A DNA stretch of 40,651 nucleotides from Gammaproteobacteria bacterium (GTDB lineage Bacteria > Pseudomonadota > Gammaproteobacteria > Steroidobacterales > Steroidobacteraceae), in contig JAQGOF010000175.1 of NCBI GenBank assembly GCA_028293745.1, positions 1 to 40,651 of the forward strand. Direction: 5' to 3'. The translations under genes were made by a program, and so were the position numbers. The notes under the pieces were generated by a model. That model saw nothing but the letters and a program-made list of their open reading frames with translations. It was not told the DNA's origin and searched no databases. Shown here in pieces: positions 23,026 through 30,130 of the stretch. How positions within the stretch are numbered: position 1 is the first letter of the stretch; each line of letters starts with the position of its first letter.

Positions 23026-24219
23026 TTAAGGCAAATTGACATGGCGGCCGTCGTTGAGAGAGCGCGCGACTTCACCGAGCAGTGCCGTGGTATCAACCGG
23101 TTTGACGAAGTGCAGATCAACACCGGCCTCTTGTGAGCGACGTCGGTCCACGTCCTGACCCCAACCCGTCAAGGCAGCGATCAAAACACTGCTCCCCCAC
23201 GGGAGCGCGCGAATGCGCCGGCTCGCCTCGAGACCATCCATGCCCGGCATCTGCAAGTCCATGAGGACGACCTCGGGCCGGAATAACTCCGCTCTGTTCA
23301 CCGCTTCGCCTCCGTCGTTTGCGGTCTGTACTTCGTTGCCTTCGAGTTCCAGTAATACCGCCAACAAGGCAGCTGCATCACTATTGTCGTCCACCACGAG
23401 AATCCGCCGCGCTTTGACTCCTTTGATTGCCGCCGCCGCAGGGGCACTTAACACGGGCACGCGATCCGCGATTGCCGGCAGCCGTACCGTGAATGTGCTG
23501 CCTGCACCGATTCCGACGCTGTGTGCGCTCACGCTGCCACCGTGCATCTTGGCGAGCCTGCGCACCAACGCAAGACCGATTCCCAAACCTCCCCGAGATC
23601 GTGCTTGGTGGACTCTAACCTGAGAGAACATTTCGAACACATCCTCGAGATAATCCGGCGGAATGCCGATGCCCGTATCCGAGACGCTGATGACTGCGTC
23701 GTTGCCATCGCGCTCTACCGTCAAGGAGATCGTTCCGCCCGGCTCGGTGTACTTGGCACAGTTTGACAGCAAGTTAGTCAGGATCTGCGCGAGGCGAACC
23801 GGGTCGCCATCGACCGTAAGTCGATCGTCGCGGCAGTGGACAATCGGATCGTGACCGTGCGCCTCAAGGACTGGTCGCGATGCCTCCAGAGCTTGCTCCA
23901 CGGCCCTCTTGAGCACTACCGGCCCCCGCTGCAACTGAAGCTTGCCGCGCGTGATCCCGCTCACGTCCCGCAAGTCATCGACGAGCCTGACTAGTTGGCG
24001 CATCTGCCGCTCCATCATGTTCATAGTTAGGGTCAGTGTCGGATCCGCCGTCGCGACCTGACGAATGATCTCCAGGCCATTTTGAAGCGGCGCCAGAGGG
24101 TTTCTGAGTTCGTGCGCGAGAATTGCCAGGAATTCGTCCTTGCGCCGGTTGGCTCCGCGCAGCTCTTCGATGGACGCCCGCTCCGGTGTCAGAGGAACCT
24201 GTGCTTCGACCTCCGTCAC
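23026..24219 (-). CDS. Soluble hybrid sensor histidine kinase with C-terminal receiver
   Basis: A 397-residue cytosolic protein. It starts with a short coiled segment and goes straight into the H-box FLAILAHELRNPL (His36). The ATPase has NLLSNCAKYTEPGG, DTGIGIPPDYLEDVFEMFSQ and GGLGIGLALVRRLAKMHGG. The receiver from residue ~271 has VVDDNSD, phospho-acceptor Asp321 in LMDLQMPGMDG and Lys373 in FVKPVD. All key residues are present. With no sensor domain it probably receives its input from a partner protein. The promoter side has dyad site 6, about 104 bp upstream, facing this gene, and the DUF6502-B gene is divergent. Confidence 0.93.
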   Translation of the reverse strand: MTEVEAQVPLTPERASIEELRGANRRKDEFLAILAHELRNPLAPLQNGLEIIRQVATADPTLTLTMNMMERQMRQLVRLVDDLRDVSGITRGKLQLQRGPVVLKRAVEQALEASRPVLEAHGHDPIVHCRDDRLTVDGDPVRLAQILTNLLSNCAKYTEPGGTISLTVERDGNDAVISVSDTGIGIPPDYLEDVFEMFSQVRVHQARSRGGLGIGLALVRRLAKMHGGSVSAHSVGIGAGSTFTVRLPAIADRVPVLSAPAAAAIKGVKARRILVVDDNSDAAALLAVLLELEGNEVQTANDGGEAVNRAELFRPEVVLMDLQMPGMDGLEASRRIRALPWGSSVLIAALTGWGQDVDRRRSQEAGVDLHFVKPVDTTALLGEVARSLNDGRHVNLP

Positions 24220-24322
24220 TGCAGATCAGCCCAAGCCTGTGCGAAAGGACAGTTCACGACATAACCTCCGTCGATCAGCGTCGGGGCAGGCAGCCGGCGA
24301 TACGCAGTCAACGCGCCACATA

Positions 24323-24357
24323 TGAGACTGTACGTCTCACAAAAGGCAAGATGTCGG
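24323..24357 (-). promoter_or_regulatory. Dyad site 6: perfect TGAGAC-N5-GTCTCA with extended block
   Basis: TGAGAC-TGTAC-GTCTCA (24323-24339) is a perfect 6-bp inverted repeat. On the minus strand it is preceded, at exactly 6 bp, by CCGACATCTTGC (24357-24346), the same 12-mer at the same distance as in site 1. It faces the hybrid kinase gene, 104 bp from its start. Confidence 0.7.
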
Positions 24358-24524
24358 CTTTCAGCGTCACCAAATGATCACGGAAATGCGGTTGTCGCGG
24401 GCGAGCCTCGCAGGACCCGCGTCGGCGGCACGTTATGTCGCCAATAGCAAACGTCGCCGATAACAAACACGGTCTTGCCCGTGGAGGAATTCCAACGGGA
24501 GACCTTGCGTTGCAACACCGGGCG

Positions 24525-24548
24525 TGAGCTAATTTGTCTCACATATGG
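24525..24548 (+). promoter_or_regulatory. Dyad site 7 at the DUF6502-B start
   Basis: TGAGCT-AATTT-GTCTCA (24525-24541) followed by CATATGG, in which ATG (24545) is the DUF6502-B start. One arm is perfect and the other matches 4 of 6. The dyad ends 3 bp before the start codon, so a bound protein would block the start region; TAATTT at 24530-24535 would suit a -10 box for a leaderless transcript. Confidence 0.6.
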
Positions 24549-25357
24549 CTCCAGCGTCCACGACTCACGTTTTGGCGGCGACACGCCAGTGGCTAAAACC
24601 GCTGGTTCACGTGTTGATCCGCTGTGGAATTACGTGGCGGGAATTCGCGGAAGTCGCCAAGACGGCGTACGTCGAGGTGGCGATCAGCCAATTTGGCAAG
24701 CGAGGGAGACCAACAAACGTATCTCGCGCGGCGATACTGACCGGCTTGGCGCGTCGGGAAGTGCGCTTGCAGCGCGAGCGGCTCGAGTCCGGACCGGAAG
24801 CGCTGACAGGATATGTCACGAAGGCTTCACTGATCCTCTCGGCGTGGCATTTGGAACCGGAGTTCCTCGATTCGGCCGGAAAACCAGCATTGCTGGCCCT
24901 CGATGGCGAAGGAGCCACATTCACAGCCTTGCTGCGACGCTGTGGCGCGGGCGACGTGCGACGTTCAACCCTCTTGAGGGAGCTGCGCAGCGCGGGGGCC
25001 ATTCGCGTGACCGATGATGGCCGCCTCGAGCCGCTCCAACGCATGTATGTTCCGCAGAAAATGGACGAAGAGCTGATTCGCCTGTGGGGCACAGTGCTCG
25101 CAGATGTCGCATCAACGTATGTTCATAATTTGACGCGAGACGCCAGGACACCGGCGCGATTCGAGCGCGCAGCCTTGAATGATCGGGTGCTGTCGAGCGC
25201 GCTTCCCGAATTCCGCGAATTTCTCCACAAGGAAGGCCAGGCATTTCTCGAGCGAGTCGATGCCTGGCTGTTGGCGCACGAAGCCACAGGGAGTGCAGGT
25301 AGCTCGAAGAAGGCGACCATTCGCCTGGGCGCCGGCGTGTATCACCTTCAAGACTGA
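24545..25357 (+). CDS. DUF6502 family protein, copy B (putative DNA-binding regulator)
   Basis: A 270-residue paralogue of the protein at 11930, similar from end to end and of identical length. Shared segments include QWLKPLVHVL, FGKRGRPTNVSR-AILTGL, GYVTKASLILSAWHL, STLLRELRSAGAIRV (a second helix pair), MDEELIRLWGTVLADVASTY and VHNLTR. The TNVSRAAILTGLARREVRLQ stretch looks like a helix-turn-helix. No signal peptide or membrane segment. The ATG at 24545 overlaps dyad site 7 and lacks a Shine-Dalgarno. DUF5666-B follows after 40 bp. DNA binding is my inference from the HTH-like segment and the dyad position; no activity is established by the sequence alone. Confidence 0.86.
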   Translation: MAPASTTHVLAATRQWLKPLVHVLIRCGITWREFAEVAKTAYVEVAISQFGKRGRPTNVSRAAILTGLARREVRLQRERLESGPEALTGYVTKASLILSAWHLEPEFLDSAGKPALLALDGEGATFTALLRRCGAGDVRRSTLLRELRSAGAIRVTDDGRLEPLQRMYVPQKMDEELIRLWGTVLADVASTYVHNLTRDARTPARFERAALNDRVLSSALPEFREFLHKEGQAFLERVDAWLLAHEATGSAGSSKKATIRLGAGVYHLQD

Positions 25358-25397
25358 CCGCTCGGCAGCCGCAACAGACGGCTGCATGCCTGGAGCA

Positions 25398-26819
25398 ATG
25401 ACAGTGAAACACACACGCACACGCATGGTGATCGGCACAGCAGCAGCGATGCTGCTCACTTCGTGCGACGGCATCAATGTTGCCGGTATCCAGGGCTCCG
25501 GCAGCCCGACGCCTGCGGCCGCAGCCGCGGTCGGCCCGATTACCGGTTTCGGCAGTGTTTTCGTGAACGGGGTGGAGTACATCACCTCCAATGCCCAGAT
25601 TTTGATCGATCAGCAGCCCGGTACGGAGGCCCAACTGCACGCGGGCCAGGTTGTCGCCATCAAAGGCAACGTGAATGCCGATGGTGTCACCGGAACGGCG
25701 ACTGAAGTTTCCTTCAATGGCGATGCTCAGGGGCCCGTGGCCCAGATCGATCTTACAAACAATACGTTTGTGGTCCTCGGCCAGACCGTGCGGGTAACGG
25801 GCTCGACGTTGTTCGATGATGCCATTCAGCCGTGGGACCTGACGGGTCTGCAGATGGACACTCTTGTAGAGGTGAGCGGCTTTGCGAACGCAGCCGGGGA
25901 AATCATCGCGTCCCGGGTGGACCTGAAGTCTGCGGGTAGCAACCTTCAAGTCAAAGGCGTTATCGCGGGCCTGGACATGACGGCCCATAAATTCCGCATC
26001 GATGCACTAACCGTGGACTACGGCACGTCGTCAGCGACACCCACGCTCGCCAATGGGAGCATCGTGGAGGTACAGGGAACGACTCTGATATCGACCGGTG
26101 AGTTAGTCGCCACGAAAGTCGAGGTGCTGCAAGGTGTTGCCACCACGGTGAACGAACGTGCCGACATTGAAGGAATCATTACTAGCTTTACGTCTTCCGC
26201 GGATTTCACGCTGCAGGGGCAAAGCGTCATCACGGACGCGAACACACAATTCGTGCTCCATGGAGTCTCTCTCGGGGTGAACGTCGAAGTCGACGTACGG
26301 GGCACCGTCAACGCGTCGGGAGCGCTGGTTGCAAACAAGGTCGAGGTGAGGCCGGAGAGCCTGGGCCTGGTTCGTGGGCTCGTCGATTCCGTGACGGCCG
26401 CCAGCAACACGGTGACCGTGATGGGCGTAAACATCACAACGAGTGCGTCGACCGTGCTCGACGACAAGTCGAGTCAACACGTAAAGCTGTTTCGGCTGAC
26501 GGATCTGCACGCCGGCGATTATGTGGAGATCCATGGATCGGAAGGCCAGACCGGCACACTCAGCGCTTCCACGCTCGAGCGCGACAACGCCGAGAGCCGC
26601 TCTTACCTCCAGGGGACCGCGCTCAACGTCGCTGCGCCTGGTCTCACCGTACTGGGAGTCACCGTAACAACCAACGCGCAAACCCATTTCGAAGGCCCTG
26701 GCGGAACGGCGAAAGGCGCTGCCACTTTCTTCAGTCAGGCAGCCAACCACGTCGTCAAGGTGCGCGGGTCGTTCTCAGGGGGAGTGCTCACGGCGGATCA
26801 GGCTCGAATTGAACAATAA
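25398..26819 (+). CDS. DUF5666 domain lipoprotein, copy B
   Basis: A 473-residue protein with a lipoprotein signal: VIGTAAAMLLTSC gives a good lipobox (L-T-S-C), then DGINVAGIQGSGSP. The rest is a string of about six DUF5666-like units, for example FGSVFVNGVEYITSNAQILI, AQLHAGQVVAIKGNVNADGV, QGPVAQIDLTNNTFVVLGQT and RADIEGIITSFTSSADFTLQ. It is longer than copy A (325 residues) by about two or three units, mainly at the C-terminal end. ATG 25398 is preferred; the ATG at 25386 is a close alternative and the ribosome site is weak (GGAG very near). It is in operon with DUF6502-B. Attachment to the outer membrane is inferred. Confidence 0.86.
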   Translation: MTVKHTRTRMVIGTAAAMLLTSCDGINVAGIQGSGSPTPAAAAAVGPITGFGSVFVNGVEYITSNAQILIDQQPGTEAQLHAGQVVAIKGNVNADGVTGTATEVSFNGDAQGPVAQIDLTNNTFVVLGQTVRVTGSTLFDDAIQPWDLTGLQMDTLVEVSGFANAAGEIIASRVDLKSAGSNLQVKGVIAGLDMTAHKFRIDALTVDYGTSSATPTLANGSIVEVQGTTLISTGELVATKVEVLQGVATTVNERADIEGIITSFTSSADFTLQGQSVITDANTQFVLHGVSLGVNVEVDVRGTVNASGALVANKVEVRPESLGLVRGLVDSVTAASNTVTVMGVNITTSASTVLDDKSSQHVKLFRLTDLHAGDYVEIHGSEGQTGTLSASTLERDNAESRSYLQGTALNVAAPGLTVLGVTVTTNAQTHFEGPGGTAKGAATFFSQAANHVVKVRGSFSGGVLTADQARIEQ

Positions 26820-26828
26820 ACGCACTCT

Positions 26829-26898
26829 GTTAACTTAAAGCCGGAAGTTCGTTCGGGCTGCGTTCAGCCACAGGTGGGCATTCTCGTCTCACATACGG
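26829..26898 (+). repeat. Promoter-region repeat, copy 2, with dyad site 8
   Basis: This is the counterpart of 7047-7113: GTTAAC, the identical 19-mer CGTTCGGGCTGCGTTCAGC (26850-26868), and a looser match to the end. Here the last part is a recognisable dyad, TGGGCA-TTCTC-GTCTCA (26875-26891), running into CATACGG. It is the promoter region of the DUF4382 lipoprotein. The GTTC words 11 bp apart suggest a second regulator of the OmpR type. Confidence 0.65.
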
Positions 26899-26914
26899 TA
26901 GGTAGGGAGTGAAA

Positions 26915-27820
26915 ATGTCACCGCGAACTCGTCTTCTCGGACTAGTTGGATTGCTCGCGGCAATCGCACTCGGTCTTAGCGCATGTGGGGGCGGCGGCGG
27001 CGCTGATACCGGACAGATGAAATTGGCGGTGGCCGACGCGCCTGTTGATGGCGCCCAAGCGATTGTGGTGAAATTTACCGGTGTCGAACTGACCGGCAAT
27101 GGCGGCAACCCGGTTCAGATTACCTTCGCTCAACCCAAGAGCATCGACCTGCTCAACCAAACCGGCACGGCGTCAGCAGTGCTCTTCGACCAGCCGATTC
27201 CTGCGGGTTCCTACGGCCAGATTCGCGTGATGGTAGTGGCGGATGGTGATCCGAGCAATTCCTACATCACGCTCTCCGACGGAACGATGCACGGCTTGCG
27301 GGTGCCGAGCGGCTTTGAAACCGGCCTGAAGCTCGTGTCCGGTTTCACCGTCCCGAGCAGCGGCGTGGTCGACTACACCATCGACTTCGACCTGCGCAAG
27401 GCCATCACCTGCCCGACGGGGCAGGCCCCCGTGTGCACTCTCAAGCCCACGGAGAAACTGGTCGATAACACCACGGTAGGCAATATCCAGGGCGTAGTGG
27501 ACAACACGCTGGTGCCCAACGGATGCACGCCCGGCATCTATCTGTACAGCGGTACGGTGACTGCGCCCGAAGACATGAACAGCACGGCTGCGTCGAGTGA
27601 TACCAACCAGCCGCAAGCCTCCAAGGTGCCCGTCGCGAATACCCAGCCGCCGTACTACTACCAGTTCACGTTCCTGCCGCCCGGCACGTACACCGTGGCC
27701 TTTACCTGCCAGGCCGACCAGGACAATCCCGATCAGGCTGACAGTGCCGTTACGTTCAACCCGGTCAAATCCGCAATCACCGTCGCGGCTAAGCAGACAA
27801 TGACAGTGAATATTCCGTGA
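26915..27820 (+). CDS. DUF4382 domain lipoprotein
   Basis: A 301-residue lipoprotein. Leader GLVGLLAAIALGLSAC has a perfect lipobox (L-S-A-C) followed by GGGGG, usual for exported outer-membrane lipoproteins. DUF4382 follows: TGQMKLAVADAPVDGAQAIV, KFTGVELTG, GSYGQIRVMVVADGDPSNSY and FTVPSSGVVDYTIDFDLRKA. The C-terminal part (FTFLPPGTYTVAFTCQ) looks like a small carboxypeptidase-regulatory-like beta domain. AGGGAG at 26904-26909 favours ATG 26915 over the GTG at 26909. A truncated paralogue lies at 7901. Function is unknown; the gene follows the DUF6502-DUF5666 pair after 95 bp with its own promoter elements. Confidence 0.9.
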   Translation: MSPRTRLLGLVGLLAAIALGLSACGGGGGADTGQMKLAVADAPVDGAQAIVVKFTGVELTGNGGNPVQITFAQPKSIDLLNQTGTASAVLFDQPIPAGSYGQIRVMVVADGDPSNSYITLSDGTMHGLRVPSGFETGLKLVSGFTVPSSGVVDYTIDFDLRKAITCPTGQAPVCTLKPTEKLVDNTTVGNIQGVVDNTLVPNGCTPGIYLYSGTVTAPEDMNSTAASSDTNQPQASKVPVANTQPPYYYQFTFLPPGTYTVAFTCQADQDNPDQADSAVTFNPVKSAITVAAKQTMTVNIP

Positions 27821-28033
27821 ATTCCCCCTGTATTCGAACGCCTGTATTGGATCCCGCCGAAGATTGGCTGGCACTGAAGGCGAGAGGAGGATTATCTGCC
27901 AAGCAGTTCTTTCGCGATGGCAACTACGCGCTCGGGCTCGAAACCGAACTTCCTCTGCACTCCTTGAGGGGCGCGGAGGCGCCGAAGGTATGCATGCCGA
28001 TCACCCGCCCTTTATCACCCTCCGTAGTGTCGG

Positions 28034-30130
28034 TCATTCTCTCGTCCCCATGTCGTGGAATTTAGTGACGAGCATGACGATTGAGCGCGGCTGAACGATT
28101 ACTGTCTCGCCCAGCACCGTTTCCGCCTCTGACCAGACGGAAATGTCGGCGGGCGACAGGCGGAAAGTATCCACACAACACCGCCACGGGAGGTGGCTCT
28201 CGTCGAGCAGTGGAATCGCGAACGTGAGAGCCTCCCAGTAGGCGTTCATCATGAAATGCAGTGCCACCCTGTCGGCGTCGAAGTGCATCGTGGCTGCGAG
28301 GCTGTGCGACACGTCGCCCCAGTCCGGTTCGCCCAGCGTGACGCCGTGCCATTCGATGCGATGCTGCGTGATCAGCTCGTTCAATGTCATGTCGAAGCGC
28401 TCCAGCGGAAGCGCGCGCGCCGTACGGAAGACGACCAGTTGGCGGACGAAGCGGTGAATGTCCGCATGGCGCGCGACGGCGGACCAGTCGAACCAGGTGG
28501 TCTCGTCGTCGAGGCAGTACGCGTTGTTGTTGCCGCGTTGCGTCCGGCGGACCTCATCGCCCATGAGCAGCATGGGGGTGCCGGTCGACAGGAGTGTCAG
28601 CACGAGAAAATTCTTCACCTGCCGGTTGCGCAACCGTTCGATCTCAGCGTCCTCCGCGGGCCCCTCGATGCCGCAGTTCCAGCTGTGGTTTACGTTGCTC
28701 CCATCCCGGTTCCACTCGCCGTTGGTCTCGTTGTGCTTGTGGTTGTAGGAAACGAGGTCATTCAACGTGAAACCGTCGTGACACGTCACGAAATTGATGC
28801 TCTGTTCCGGTTCACGGCCCTGCGCGCCATAGATGTCCGGACTGCCGAGGAGGCGGGACGCAAGCGACCGCACCGTTTGGTCGTCGCCTTTGAGGAAGCG
28901 GCGCACATCGTCGCGAAACCTGCCGTTCCACTCTTTCCAGGCGTCGCCGACGAAGCCCCCGACCTGGTAGAGCCCCGCCGCGTCCCATGCTTCCGCGATC
29001 AGCTTGACGTTGGCGAGCACGGGGTCGGACTCAATGTCCAGCAACACCGGAGGAGATGCGATCGGGCGTCCACGCTCGTCCCGTGACAGGACGGCCGCCA
29101 GGTCGAAGCGAAAGCCGTCCACGTGCATCTCGTTCACCCAATAGCGCAGGCTGTCCAGAATGAGACGGCGCACGGTCGATTCGTTGGCGTTGAGAGAATT
29201 GCCCGCACCGCTGTAATCGGCGTAGTCCCCGCTGTTCTCATCGAGAATGTAGTACGTCTCGTTCGCGAGGCCGCGGAAGCTGAGAGTCGCGCCGTCGGCG
29301 CCACCTTCGGCAGTGTGGTTGTACACCACATCGAGAATGACCTCGATGCTCGCGCGATGCATCGCCTTCACCATATCGCGGAACTCATCGAGGGCTCCGA
29401 GCGGATCCAGCCGCGAGCTGTAGCCCGGGTGCGGAGCAAAGAAGGACAGTGGCTGGTAGCCCCAAACGTTCCGGCGTCCCTCCGGTGCAGTCTCCTCATC
29501 GAAGGCGAACACCGGCAGGAGTTCGATTGCACTGATGCCGAGATCTCTCAGATAGGGAATCTTGTCAATGAGCCCGGCATAAGTACCACGCCGACTTTCT
29601 TCGACACCGGAGTTGGGATGGCGGGTAAAGTTGCCGACGTGCAGCTCATAGATGACAGTCTTCTCGAATGACGTCCGCGGAGGGCGGTCGTCCTCCCAGT
29701 CGTAGGCGTCGGGACCGGCCAACACGCTCTTGAGGGCAGTGGCGGCGTTGTCGCCGTGCGAGCGCGCAGCGACTCGGCTCGTGTGGGACGGCCTCGCTAC
29801 GCACTTCGCGTAGGGATCCAGCAGAACTTTACCGACGTCGAAGCGTAGGCCTTTCTCGGGTACGAACGGGCCGTGGGCGCGATAGCCGTAGATTCGGCCG
29901 GCCTCGACACCCGGCACGAAGGCATGCCAGTAGTGGTATGTGCGTTGTGTGCGAGGATCGAGATCGATCACTCGGGATGGACGAGTGTCGTCCGCGCCGT
30001 TGAAGAGAAGCAGCTCTACCGCGCTGGCGTGCTTGGAGAACACGCTGAAGTTCGCACCATCCGCAACGAGCGACGCGCCGAGTGGAAAGCTCTTTCCGCG
30101 TTCGACCGTGTTAGCAGCGATCGCGCCCAT
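28034..30130 (-). CDS. glgX: Glycogen debranching enzyme GlgX
   Basis: A 698-residue GH13 enzyme that hydrolyses alpha-1,6 branches in glycogen after phosphorylase trimming, in the cytosol. It has an N-terminal CBM48 (SFPLGASLVADGANFSVFSK), then the catalytic barrel with DVVYNHTAEGG (region I), DGFRFDL with nucleophile Asp343, LIAEAWD with acid/base Glu380, and VTCHDGFTLNDL with Asp452. GNNNAYC and DWS stretches are typical of the isoamylase/GlgX branch. Its ATG follows directly on the stop codon of zwf, so they share one transcript. The pairing with zwf and the phosphorylase scrap points to a role in feeding glycogen-derived glucose phosphate into the pentose phosphate or Entner-Doudoroff route. 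Confidence 0.96.
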   Translation of the reverse strand: MGAIAANTVERGKSFPLGASLVADGANFSVFSKHASAVELLLFNGADDTRPSRVIDLDPRTQRTYHYWHAFVPGVEAGRIYGYRAHGPFVPEKGLRFDVGKVLLDPYAKCVARPSHTSRVAARSHGDNAATALKSVLAGPDAYDWEDDRPPRTSFEKTVIYELHVGNFTRHPNSGVEESRRGTYAGLIDKIPYLRDLGISAIELLPVFAFDEETAPEGRRNVWGYQPLSFFAPHPGYSSRLDPLGALDEFRDMVKAMHRASIEVILDVVYNHTAEGGADGATLSFRGLANETYYILDENSGDYADYSGAGNSLNANESTVRRLILDSLRYWVNEMHVDGFRFDLAAVLSRDERGRPIASPPVLLDIESDPVLANVKLIAEAWDAAGLYQVGGFVGDAWKEWNGRFRDDVRRFLKGDDQTVRSLASRLLGSPDIYGAQGREPEQSINFVTCHDGFTLNDLVSYNHKHNETNGEWNRDGSNVNHSWNCGIEGPAEDAEIERLRNRQVKNFLVLTLLSTGTPMLLMGDEVRRTQRGNNNAYCLDDETTWFDWSAVARHADIHRFVRQLVVFRTARALPLERFDMTLNELITQHRIEWHGVTLGEPDWGDVSHSLAATMHFDADRVALHFMMNAYWEALTFAIPLLDESHLPWRCCVDTFRLSPADISVWSEAETVLGETVIVQPRSIVMLVTKFHDMGTRE

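Noticed and set aside
24545..27820. DUF6502/DUF5666/DUF4382 set as an anti-phage defence system
   Set aside because: No nuclease, helicase, NTPase or toxin-like domain; two of the three proteins are exported lipoproteins, which fits envelope biology better.
28193..29086. 297-codon plus-strand open frame
   Set aside because: It is fully antisense to glgX, shows no family pattern, and its composition is what the complement of a GC-rich gene gives.
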